Shown: positions 21,702-32,805 of the stretch, in pieces
How the letters are laid out: each line of letters begins with the position of its first letter
Position numbering within the stretch: position 1 is the first letter of the stretch
Assembly (NCBI GenBank): GCA_037157565.1
Contig: JAZHRO010000013.1
Coordinates: forward strand, 34,848,501-34,912,500
From: Thalassia testudinum
Lineage: Eukaryota > Streptophyta > Magnoliopsida > Alismatales > Hydrocharitaceae
DNA length: 64,000 bases
Direction of reading: 5' to 3'
Program-made: the position numbers and the translations under genes
Notes under the pieces: model-generated
What the model was told of the DNA's origin: nothing
Database searches by the model: none
What the model saw: the letters and a program-made list of their open reading frames with translations, nothing else

Positions 21702-22772
21702 AAGTTTTGAGCTTAACTGGCTAGAGCTTGCATTCTTAAGCAAATCAGAACTCTAAGGTGGACTAAATTAATTCTAGGGTCAAACTTTAGAAGCTAAATG
21801 AGCTGCTAGCTTTGGACCTTTAGGGTCCTTTGTGGACTTAAAAACTTAAGTAGGAGTTAAGTTGCGGACCATTCCTCAAGAGGTTGAGGAAGGGAAGCTA
21901 GGGTTTGAGTTAAAAGGTGGGGTAGTACCCGGAGTCTTATTCTACCTTTTGGTTTACGAGTCCTTGTAACCCAAGCATCTAAATTTCACACACTTGGTCT
22001 GGTAATTAACTTAATTTCTTTCTTTCTAAAAAGAGATTTGGTTCTCTTAGTTTTGACTTAGGAAAGGCTTGAAAACACATTTTGATTGGAAGAGTTCCCG
22101 CTGCAGGAGAGGTGGAGTATATATTCACCTTGAGGATGCGATGATAACATATTATCTCCTCAGCCCTTATCTCTTAGGATATCCATCCTACTGGGGGCAT
22201 GTAAACGCATTGTGCAGTTCAGGTACCGTGGGCGGCCCTATCTCGAAGTGCCGATTGCCATAGGCCTGAATTCGCTTAAGAAATCCATGGGCGATACTAT
22301 CTCGAAGTGTCGATTGCCAGGAGTTCTTGGGGTCGTTATGGGCGGTGCTATCTCGAAGTATCGAAAGCCAGGAAACCTTCGAGGTATGGTAATGGGGACA
22401 ATGAATCCGACACAGACCGTGTTGATAGCTGATCTGAGGTTAGACTTAGAAGAATCAAACAAACAAAAAGATATATATATATATATAATTTTCCTTTAAC
22501 TCAAATAACTCAGACCAATGCACAGGCACGGATGCTTTAATCTCAGGGATCAATAAACTTTAGGGTAGAGTCAGAAATCAGGGAAACTTGTGCTTACAAC
22601 TCGTCTTTAGCCGACCTAGTCTGTAACTCAGCAACTACTTAGGAACCTTGGGTCTAGAGTCTGAACTTAATATGTTTCTGAAGGAAGACTAAGTGAGTTG
22701 ACTAGTCTACTTGGAGTGCTAGGTTTCGCTTAATTTTGCTAGGGACCAGCAAAAACTAGGCATGGGGGTATT
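21702..22772 (+). other. 3' UTR of left module with three tandem hairpins and polypurine tract
   Basis: Collinear with 40880-42006. It holds three hairpins with the common loop TATCTCGAA at 22233-22253, 22292-22312 and 22343-22363. A hairpin with arms TTTTGCTAG and CCAGCAAAA (22734-22754, one mismatch) comes next. It ends with polypurine-like AGGCATGGGGGTA, directly before LTR sequence at 22773. Confidence 0.8.
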
Positions 22773-24482
22773 TGATTAGCCCATATTTGCGAGCTATTTA
22801 AGTATTTAAGTGCCTAGACATTAGGTTAATTCTAACATTTATTTAGCATAAATTAGGATGTAAATAGATTAATTCATATTTCTAATTTAATTACATGATT
22901 CATACATCTTATTCATATTTAAATGCATTTAGAATTAACTTAGAATTGCATTAGTTAACTAATTAGGTACATTGCATGCATTAATTTAGGTTAACATAAA
23001 AGTTGAGAGTTTGTATATAAATAACTATAATATTTTATCATTATTTTGTTAATTCTTCTTCTACGTGCAACGGCTGCAGCTGCCGCAGTGAAGAACCCAT
23101 TCAAGGAAGAGCGGATGTGTTGGATCTGGTCGGGCAGCTGCAAAAATTGAGTCAATCCGACATCCGTGGCACCATCTACAACTTCCAGAAGATGGACGGC
23201 CAAGATGGCGCCACGTGGCGCCATCTCGGCTGCCCAAACAGCCGCTTACATTCTATGAAGCTCCCGCACTCGCTCGCCCTCCGCTGTTGGATCTTGATCC
23301 AACGGTTGTGGTCAGCCGCGCTTAAAAGCGTCCGCTCGACCATCCACTCCTCGTAGCGCAGCGATTGAGCGCGCTTACGCGAGTGGCGGGCGTGGGTTCA
23401 AGCCTCGCCAAGCGATTTCTGAGGCGAGCGGGCGCGTTTTTATCAACCGTTAGATCGCAATCCAACGGCCGCGCACGCCTGATAGCGTTCACGCGCTATT
23501 GCACGCAGCATCGTACGCGCCAGGTGGGAGCGGCAGCGGGCGAAGATGCATCTTAAGCCGTCCGATCTCACGATCGGACAGCTGAGATTTAGAGGACGTG
23601 CACAGGCGTTGCGCGCGCGAGCCGCCCACGACGTCCACGAAGGAGGCTTTAGCGACGGTTTTATCCGTCACTAAAGGCCCCTTATTTAATGTTTTAAAGA
23701 TGTAATGTCCATTTTGCCCCCACTCCTTGCAACTATAAAAGGAGAACCCCTCCATACGAAATTCTCATCCCTTTCTTCTCCTCTCTACCTCTCCAAAGCT
23801 CAAGAGAAGCTTGTCCCACACTCGGGATGCTTCTCGCGAGATAAAGTCCAAATTTTCGTCCCCCTTCGGAAGTGGATCCCGCGACGACGACGACGTGCTG
23901 CTCCATTCCCGTTCTTCTACTTCGTCCTCCTTCGTCCAGGCGTCGTCCCATCCGGCTCGTCCTCCAAGCGACCGTCGAGGAGGATTTCTCTCTCCCTATT
24001 CTTTTTACTGCTTTCTAGTATAGATTTACTGCTTTCTAGAGTAGTTCTACTCGTCCTCCAAGCGACCGTCGAGGAGGACATTTCTCCCTCCATTCTTTTA
24101 ATGCTTTCTAGAGTAAATTTATCGCTTCTAGTGTAATTGTTTTATGCTTTCTAGTTGTAATGAACAATCTCCTTAATGACATATTCTTTGTTTATTCTAC
24201 ATCTCATTTTGATTTCTATGTGTAATAGTCTCTCTCTCTCTCTTACCCTCTCTCTCTCTTTTATTTATTATAAATAATTAGATAGTTTTAAATTGAATTA
24301 CTTCGTGACAAATAAAAAGAAACGCGTAGTTTTTAAATCAAACGTCCGCCTCCATGTGTTCGACCCGGAATTTCAATTTTGGTATAAATTTTATTTGTTG
24401 AACACGAATTCTTCGCTTTCAAGCTACAACGACCGGTTTTCTAAAACTAAATACGTTAGCGTAGCGATTCGTACGTTCAACA
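22773..24482 (+). repeat. Hybrid LTR: outer-type start fused to element-B-type remainder
   Basis: 22773-23140 resembles, with divergence, the first ~370 bp of the outer LTRs (TGATNAGCCCATATTTG, ATGTAAATAGATTA, TTGCATGCA) and follows a normal polypurine tract. From 23141 to 24482 it is nearly identical to 33197-34569, the body and end of the B 3' LTR. The first ~390 bp of that B LTR are absent here. TATAAAA is at 23734-23740. The open frame 23705-24136 is an LTR by-product. Confidence 0.75.
23341..23430 (+). other. tRNA-like segment with Pol III A and B boxes in B 5' LTR
   Basis: A-box-like TAGCGCAGCGA (23354-23364) and B box GGTTCAAGCCT (23395-23405) lie 41 bp apart. CCTC and GAGG flanks could pair like an acceptor stem. 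The D-stem GCGC/GCGC and T-stem can form, but no proper anticodon stem is visible, so this is tRNA-like rather than a tRNA gene. Confidence 0.5.
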
Positions 24483-24485
24483 TTT

Positions 24486-24503
24486 TTGCGCCTTTACCGG
24501 GGA
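24486..24503 (+). other. Element B primer-binding site, tRNA-Asp-like
   Basis: TTGCGCCTTTACCGGGGA lies 3 bp after the LTR and matches the tRNA-Asp 3' complement at about 15 of 18 positions. Confidence 0.75.
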
Positions 24504-25724
24504 GGCAACGATTTTCGATCTTTTCTTCGCATTTCTTGCACTTTATTTGTTTTCTAACTAGCTTTCTCTTGTGTCTATTGTTTTGCAAAGACCTCCATCA
24601 AGAAATCAACAAGCGGTAGACTGGAGTAAAGTGCAGTTGAAGACAACTGTAAGTGCTCCCCCATTCTTTCCCCCTCCATAGATTTCATTCGCCACATTAA
24701 ATCCAAATTCCAATTAACCTAGGTGTTTGCATAAATCTTAGGAATAGTTTGGTTGTTTGGATTTCCACTGACATTCATTCCACCCTCAATCATAAAAAAA
24801 TAACAAAAAGATAATCTTGTGGGGTAATTTCCAACAAACACACAACACACCCACATTCAAGGCACTTGATCAACTTGATTTGTTTTCTACTCAATCGGGT
24901 TCTGATCTGTGGAACCGGTACACACAAAGCAACACATAACAGAGTAGAAATCATTCTAGGTTAACCATCGTTGAGTGCCTAACTTAGTGGTGCAATTGTG
25001 GCCAATTGTTTGAGTTGTTTGGGCTGCACCACTTTATTTAAAACCAACTCATCAAGTAGCTCCTCCTTAGGGTTTTCAATCTAGGTATATTCCAGGCACT
25101 CCACTTTCTTTCTGATTTTAAAGGAAAACAATCTTCACCCATGTTTTATAACTTGGTTTGCCTAGAAACTTGATTGCAATTCACCTAATTTGAAACCCTA
25201 AAAGCTACTTAAGCAAGATTTGAACATTAAAATTCACGCATTATAAATAATCTTGCTTGAAAACCATGGTTGTGCACGCACTTACACAAATCTCAATAAT
25301 CATTAAGGGCACAACCCATTGTAAGGGCCCATCACATTCCATAAGCACCACAATCCCAGGACTTAATAAAATTGAGTAGACGTTGGCCTTAAGGTTTGAT
25401 TCGTTCTTCAGGGCTTAGTCTGAGATTGTTTTTGATTAACCTACTTGTACTGATTAATCTGATGTCTAGCTAGGGGAGTAGCGTCAAACGACCGCGGCTG
25501 GGGGGTACGCTAGGAACCGGAGGCGAAAGCCAAAGGAAGAACCTTCTCCCCAGTCCCTCCTTCTAACTGGTTGGATTAAGCAGATGCAAGTAAAGTAATT
25601 CATTCACAGTCTTAAGGGGGGTTTTGGGAGTCAGTAGATCCTTAGGCTATCCCACTTAAGGACAACCTTGTTTTGTTGTGCTGCAGGATCCGTATCCTCA
25701 GTCCTTCCGACCTTCTCCTATTTT
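24504..25724 (+). other. Element B leader with possible intron 24649-25686
   Basis: Non-coding. Donor-like ACT|GTAAGT at 24649 and pyrimidine-rich acceptor TTGTGCTGCAG ending at 25686 would remove 1038 bp and place the spliced leader 38 bp before the gag ATG. This is inferred from splice signals only. Confidence 0.4.
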
Positions 25725-27557
25725 ATGCTAGGAAGACGGTCATTGAATTCCCGATTGGAAGGACCGTTAGAACATTCTAGGAGGCGCAAGTTAGATTTTG
25801 GTCAATCTGATCCCATGGTTGAACAACAGCCTCCTCTGCTTGGAAATCCACAGGAAGAATTTCGAAGGCAGCTGGAACAAATGCAGAGAATGCAGGAATG
25901 GTTCCAGAGAATGCAGGGCGCTCAGCCCTTGAAGGATTTTTATGATCTTTCAAATAACGGGGAACGTCCCAGCGTCTAGATTCCAGCCGGTGATGTAGAA
26001 ATCAAGCCCCAGGTGTTAAGCCTGATTAAACATTATCATGGGCTTGGTTCCGAAGATCCGTTTCAGCACTTGGAGGACTTGACCACTTTGGTCCAGACCA
26101 CCAAGGCTCGAAACGTAAACGAGGAGCAAATGATCATGTGGCTCTTCCCCTACTCTCTTAGGGATAAGGCCGCGCATTGGTATAGGACAATAGGAAGACC
26201 AATTACAACTTGGAATGAGTTGAAATCGGCCTTTCTGAAGAAATTCTTCCCAGTCGGTCGTACCAATGCTTTGAAACGGGCAATCACTACCTTTACCTAG
26301 CGGCCGGGGGAGAAGTTTCATATGACCTAGGAACGATTCCAGGACTTATTGCGAAGGTGTCCATACCACGAGGTGCCGAAATGGCAACTTGTGCAGATTT
26401 TCTATCATGAGTTGACTGAGCAACTCAGAACCCATGTGGATGCTTCTTGCGGAGGCAATTTCCTCAATAAAGATGCAGATAGTGAACATGATTTATTTGA
26501 GGAAATGAGTGAGAATTCAATTAATCATACCTCCATGGATACTTTTAACCGGTCCCAGCAACTCAGATCAAATGTCAATGAAGTCCATGACTCTCATTCA
26601 TTTGATATGAAATTGATTTGTAATAAACTTGATAAAGTGGACTTGGTTGCTAAAAGAATGGAAGAGTGGATGGTTGGCAATTCTATAAACAACTCTCAAT
26701 CCACTCAATCCCAAAATTCGGGATTCTATTTTTCACGAGATCCTTCTGGACGGGAGTTCGTGAATCAACTCGATGCGACTCAACCTATGAGTCAGCTTTT
26801 TTCAAAACCCCATGGGTTCCCAACTGGGGCCTTTGATCCCAGTTTTTCTGATCCTTCCCTTTCTTTCTCTCCATCCTCACCCTATGAGGATGTCTGTGCT
26901 GTACAAGAGAATGTTAGATCTAACCCCTACTCGAATGCCTATAATCCAGGTTGGAGAAACCACCCTAACTTCTCTTGGAAAAATCCGGGGCAACAGACCC
27001 AATTCCGACCCGGCAACTATGCTCCTCAACGACTAATAGGTCAGGGTCAAGTATATACTCAGTTGCCTTCGAATCAGGTCAATTAGCCAGCTTGGAATGC
27101 CCGTCAACCCGCAGGGCAGGCTGATTTGAACCGTCAAATGGTAGAGATGCAAGGGTCTATGCTCCAGCTCATGCAGCAAATGAAAAACTCGCTGGACAAC
27201 TTGCAATCCAGGCTCATTACTAACTCTCATCAACCCGGATCTCTACCATCCCAACCCGTACCCAATCCTCGAAACATTATGAATTCGGGCAATCAAGCCC
27301 AAGGGTACGAAAATCAGAGGGACCTGCACGCACATGCTCAGGTGGTTGAGCAGGGTTCCTCGTCTTCTTTTTCTGTAAATCAACAATTCATGGTCAATCA
27401 AGCCCCTCCAATCTTTCCTAACCCTCCCCAAGACCCAAATTCTTACGCTTCTGCAAATTCTGTCACTTTGAGGAGTGGTAAGAAGACTCAGGATCCACAA
27501 CCACACTATTCTGATCTTTTGAATCTTGAAGAACCTGAGGAGAGAGGAGAATTCTAG
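25725..27557 (+). pseudogene. Element B gag (Athila-type), interrupted by TAG codons
   Basis: The start at ATG 25725 is chosen because MLGRRSL is shared with the right-module gag at 35302. One frame runs to 27557 with TAG at 25977, 26298, 26328 and 27084. The capsid-like core includes GLGSEDPFQHLEDL, WLFPYSLRDKAAHWYRTI, FLKKFFPVGRTN, ERFQDLLRRCPYHEVPKWQL and FEEMSENS. These match Athila gag. The NPGWRNHPNFSWKNPG segment is typical of its C-terminal half. I found no complete zinc knuckle. The family role is virus-like particle assembly. Confidence 0.8.
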
Positions 27558-30500
27558 AGGAGAAATCAAGGCGCAGGAACCTGATTCCAAAGATCTGATT
27601 CATGTTCCTTTTCCTGAAGCCTTAACCAAAGCAAAGAAGAAAAGGTCTGTTGATAGCAATGAGGAGCTTCTTAATTTATTTAAGAATGTTGAGATCAATA
27701 TCCCTCTCCTTGATGCTATCAAGCACATACCGGCTTACGCAAGATTTTTAAAGGAATTATGTACACAAAAGCGTAAGTCGAGAGAATCTGTTCCGAGGAA
27801 GGTGGTACTCTCCGAGCAGGCTAGTTCTGTTATCCTGCACTACCTCCCTCAGAAAAAGAAAGATCCTGGTGCTCCTTTGATTTCTTGCGTTATTGGAGAT
27901 TACACATTTGATAGAGCACTTTTGGATCTCGGTGCATCCATCAACCTAATTCCTACTTCTCTTTATGAGAAGTTTGGGTTAGGTGAACTTCGGCCAACTT
28001 CAGTAACGCTACAGTTAGCGGACTGTTCGGTCACAAACCTGCGAGGCGTTATTGAAGATGTTATAGTTAAGGTCAATGATTTCTATTTTCCTGTAGATTT
28101 CCTTGTCCTTGACATGGATGTATCGGATAATCTGAGGAACACGCCCATCATTTGGGGCGTCCGTTCCTGGCTACCGCAAAGGCCAACATTAATTGTGAAA
28201 GCGGTAGCATGGAAATTACCTTTGGGGACCAACGAATGAAATTGGATATTTTTAAGGCAATCAACAAATTTAAGGATTGTCGATTTATTGAGGAACTTGA
28301 TGAGGATAATGTTAATATTGAAACTTGTTTGACAGTTTCTGTAATTGAAAGTTCCTCTTTGGTTGATGAATTTGACCCGCAACCCTCTAACCTGACATCT
28401 TCGGAAGAGGTTATTGATTTTGTTCATTCACAACCTCTTCATCTTGTTGAATCTTCAGCATCTACCCTACCATCAATCATCACCCCACCCCAGCTTGAAT
28501 TGAAACCATTGCTCGAGAATTTAAAATATCAATTTTTAGGACCTCAGAATACGCTCCCTGTGATTATCAGTGCTAAATTGACAAAGGAGCAAGAGATTAA
28601 ATTGATTAAGGTCCTAGAGGAACATAAGGAGAAATTGGTTGGACCATTCATGACCTCAGGGGGATCGAGTCATCTTACTGTAATCATAGAATATTTTTGG
28701 AAGATCAATCCTGCCATTCTCGCCAGATGCAGAGGAGATTAAATCCAAATATGCGAGAAGTGGTCAAAAAGGAAATCATCAAGTGGCTCGATGCAGGAAT
28801 TATTTATCCAATCTCTGACAGTCCCTTGGTAAGTCTCGTTAAGATTGTTCCAAAGAAAGCCGGGATTACTGTTGTGACTAATGAGAGAGGAGAATCTGTC
28901 ACAACTCGTTCAGCTTCTTCTTGGAGAGTTTGTATTGATTACAGGAAGCTGAATACTGCCACTAAAAAGGATCATTTTCCCCTACCCTTCATTGATCAAA
29001 TCTTGGAAAAATTAGCCGGGCAGAAGTACTTCTGTTTTCTTGATGACTACTCGGGATACAACCAAGTTCCTATCCATCCGGAGGATCAAGAAAAAACTAC
29101 TTTCACCTGTCCCTACGGAACCTTCGCTTTTCGTAGGATGCCTTTCAGGTTATGCAATGCACCTGCGACTTTTCAAAGGTGTATGCTAGCTATATTCTCC
29201 GACATGGTGGGAGAGTTTATGGAAGTCTTCATGGATGATTTCTCTATTTTCGGAGAATCATTTGACTCTTGTTTGGCTAATTTGGAAATGATTCTTAAGC
29301 GATGTATCAAGACACGACTGGTCCTTAGCTGGGAAAAGAGTCATTTCATGACCCAAGAGGGCATCATTTTGGATCATGTAATCTCTGAACGGGGAATTGA
29401 AGTGGACAAAGCTAAGGTTGATGCTATCGCTAAACTTCCTCCTCCCACATCTGTTAAACAGATCATATCATTTCTTGGCCATGTGGGATTTTATCGAAGA
29501 TTCATCAAGGATTTCTCAAAGGTTGCTCGTCCTTTGAGCAATCTTCTTGCCAAAGAAACGCCGTTTGTTTTTGACGAATCATGCCGAAAGGCATTTGATT
29601 TTCTGAAAACGGCAGTCACCTGTGCTCCAATTTTGCAACCACCAATTTGGACAACCCCTTTTGAGATCATGACTGACGGTTCTGATTACGCGGTCGGGGC
29701 TGTCCTGAGTCAGAAAATTGATCGAAAGCCCTCTGTCATTTACTACGCTAGTAAAACTCAGGATGAAGCCTAGAGGAATTACCCTGTTACTGAAAAGGAA
29801 TTACTAGCTGTAGTATTTGCTTTGGAAAAATTCAGGGTTTATCTCTTGGGGTCTCATGTTATTTTTTATACCGACCACTCGGCCTTGAGACATCTCTTGG
29901 CTAAAAAGGATGCTAAACCCCAGCTTATTCATTGGATTCTTCTTCTTTAAGAATTTGATCTTGAAATCAAGGATAAAATCGGGGTACAAAATGTGGTGGC
30001 AGATCATTTGTCGAGACTCCTAGGTGATTCTTCTTGTCCGAACATTCCGATTGCCGACACTTTTCCGGACGAAACCATTCTTACAGTTTTAGGTGTCCAC
30101 ACCCCATGGTTTGCTAACATTGTTAACTATTTGGCCGTTGGTCAAATCCCCCAGGATTGGACTAAGCAACGGGATAGACTCAAATCTGAGGCCAAATACT
30201 ACTTCTGGGAGGACCCTGAACTATATCGCATCGGCTCTGATCAGATTATTCGCCGATGCATACCGGAGAATGAATTCAACAGTATACTCGAGTTTTGCCA
30301 TGCATCTGGGTGTGGTGGACATTTCTCCGGGAAAAAGACGGCTGCAAAAATCTTGCAATCTGGCTTCTATTGGCCGTCTTTATTCAAGGATGCCCAGGAT
30401 TTCTCAAGGTCATGTTCTCGATGTCAGGCACTCGGGAGCATAACTAAGAGAGACATGATGCCCCTAAACCCTATTCTTCCTGTTGAAATTTTTGATGTTT

Positions 30501-31390
30501 GGGGCATCGATTTTATGGGACCCTTTATCCCTTCATTTGGACATCAGTACATTCTTGTTGCTGTTGATTATGTGTCCAAATGGATTGAGGCGATTCCCAC
30601 CCGAACCAATGACCACAAGGTGGTCATCAATTTTGTCAAGAAAAATATCTTCAGTAGGTTCGGGATTCCGAGGGCTATCATCAGTGATGGTGGCACTCAT
30701 TTTACTAATGCCTAATTCCAGAATTTATTGGCTAAATATGGGGTTAATCATCGAATTTCCACACCTTACCATCCCCAGACGAATGGACAAGCCGAGATCT
30801 CCAATCGAGAGATTAAGAACATTCTGCAAAAAATGATTAGGCCTGATCGCAAGGAATTGACTCAAAAGCTTGAGGACGCTCTTTAGGCCTACCGTACGGC
30901 GTATAAAACGCCCATCGGCATGTCTCCATTCCGTTTGGTGTATGGAAAGGCGTGCCATCTACCCGTAGAGATTGAACACAGGGCATTCGGGGCAATCAAA
31001 CATTGCAATTTAGATCTGAATCAAGCTGGGAAGACCAGGAAACTCCAACTATTTGAGTTGGAGGAGCTTAGAAATGATGCTTATGAGAATGCCAAGATCT
31101 ACAAGGCTCGGACCAAAGCTCTACATGATCAATTGATTTCCCGCAAGAGCTTTGAGCCAAACCAGAAGGTCTAGTTATTCGATTCTAAACTTAAGCTCTT
31201 TCCTGGTAAACTTAGATCTAAATGGAATGGCCCATTCATAATTGATCAGATTTTTTCAAATGGTGCCGTTCAGATTTCTGACCTAAAGACGGGTAACAAC
31301 TTTAAAGTCAACGGTCAACGTCTGAAGCCTGTTGTTGACCGTAATTTTCCAGAACCCATCTCAGACTCTGTTGCTCTAGCCATTCTATGA
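27526..31390 (+). pseudogene. Element B pol (protease, RT, RNase H, integrase), Athila-type
   Basis: Protease: DLGAS at 27925-27939. RT starts near 28730 with RRLNPNMREVVKKEI, VCIDYRKLN and FMDD at 29228-29239. RNase H follows with the MTDGSDYAVGAVL and [15 protein letters not shown] motifs. Integrase has a zinc finger ending CSRC, then [16 protein letters not shown] and the Glu in GQAEISNRE. Pol is one frame back from gag. A one-base loss at about 28150 breaks the protease-RT linker, and the 28630-28740 segment is also shifted. In the long frame from 28697, stops lie at 29771, 29948, 30713, 30884 and 31172, each replacing Gln or Trp. The natural stop is TGA at 31388. No envelope-like ORF follows. 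Confidence 0.88.
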
Positions 31391-31618
31391 CTTCTTTGGC
31401 TGGACTTCGCTTAGCTGACGGCATTAAACTCAGCAGTTGTACATATGACACAAGGCTGATACGAGCTTCATATCCAGGTGACATCTTTCATATTCTACCC
31501 TTTCTTTCATGTCGTTTTTTCAATGAGGACATTGCATCAGCTAGGCATGGGGAGGTGGATTCATTTTTGAATTATTTGGTAAGCTTTGTGAAATCCATAT
31601 AAATTATTTTTTCTCTTC

Positions 31619-31664
<46 letters not shown>

Positions 31665-32805
31665 GAAGGATTAGTTGGACATTAAGACTTTTCAATCTTA
31701 AGAAATTTTACATTAGGATCTGAACACAGACCCTTCAGGTCTTTGGACTTAATTAGCCTGTGTATCCACTGAAATGTGGATTTGTCTTTGAGTCCTCGCC
31801 ATCTTAATTCTATTATAATTGGAATAAATAAGTTTGAGTGATAAGTACACGACTTATCAACCCACCCTCTGATTTGAGGAAATTTCTGAGTTTTAAGCAT
31901 CTACACACTTTCTTTGCACTGACTCGTTGTTCGGCGATTCTAACGGAAATTGGGTAGCTAATGAACCTTCTAGGGTGATATGGCTGGCAAGTTATCGTGG
32001 GTAACAGCCCATAGGTAGGTTGTCCAGAACCCAGTCACTGGACCTTTCTCTTTTTCTTGCCCTTAGGAAATCTTAAACCAGGGAAGCCACATACTTAAAA
32101 AAAAAAAAGAAAAGAAAAGAAAAAAAAAATCAAAAAGAAAAGGAGAAAAGAACAAAGAAATAAGCCACACTTCGCCGGATGAGTATGGTTGGCAAGTTGT
32201 CGGTGGTAACAGCTCATCGATCGGTTGTCCAGAACCCAGCTCAGTAAATGCACTAAAAATTCCCAAAACACTTAGGAAGAAGCGGAGAAGTAGAATAAAC
32301 CGGGGAGATATACATTGGATTCACCCTTGTGTTGACCCCGTAAAAAAATAAAAGTAGGGAGAAAGCTACCGGTTATAAAGATACACCTTTAGGAAGAATT
32401 CTTGTTAGGTCACCTAGAGGCGTAGAAATCCGAAGTCTGTTCTAATTGCCGGTCAACGAGTCTATCACAATCACAATAAGATGCTTAAAGCTTAGGGTTC
32501 TCATCAAATCTTGGGTGAGTTGAATGGCTGTAGAAATCCACTCTTAAACCCTAAAATTTGAAAATCCAAAAAAATTAGAAAAGAGTAAAAAGAGAAAAAG
32601 AAAATTTTCTTTGAATAAGGCGAGGCTTGAGGCGATCTGCATTTTGGCTGATACCCAGGCACTGTTGTGTCTTTGAAAGTTCAGTTTCTAAGTAGATAAT
32701 TTCTTAATGATTGAAAATAACTCAGGTCCAAATAATCCAACCTAATTCTTTTGTAAATAGCATATAGTTTTTGCTAGGGACTAGCAAAAGATAGGCATGG
32801 GGGTA
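31391..32805 (+). other. Element B 3' UTR with hairpins, AT microsatellite and 57-bp duplicate
   Basis: CAATGAGGACATTG (31521-31534) and AGGCATGGGGAGG (31543-31555) follow the stop. An AT dinucleotide run spans 31624-31660. Two copies of a ~57-bp sequence (31978-32035, 32183-32239) share GGTAACAGC and GGTTGTCCAGAACCCAG. The hairpin arms TTTTGCTAG/CTAGCAAAA are at 32769-32789, followed by the polypurine tract AGGCATGGGGGTA. Confidence 0.75.

Noticed and set aside
22212..22499. Repeat-containing small protein frame (also 41440-41743)
   Set aside because: It is the translation of the tandem hairpin region. Conservation follows stem pairing, not codons.
23354..23420. Functional tRNA gene
   Set aside because: A and B boxes are good but no anticodon stem-loop can be formed, so it is reported only as tRNA-like.
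23705..24136. 143-codon frame also found at 33795-34316
   Set aside because: Both are the same part of the B LTR downstream of its TATA box. Conservation reflects copy history, and in the 33795 copy the C-terminus changes by an indel.
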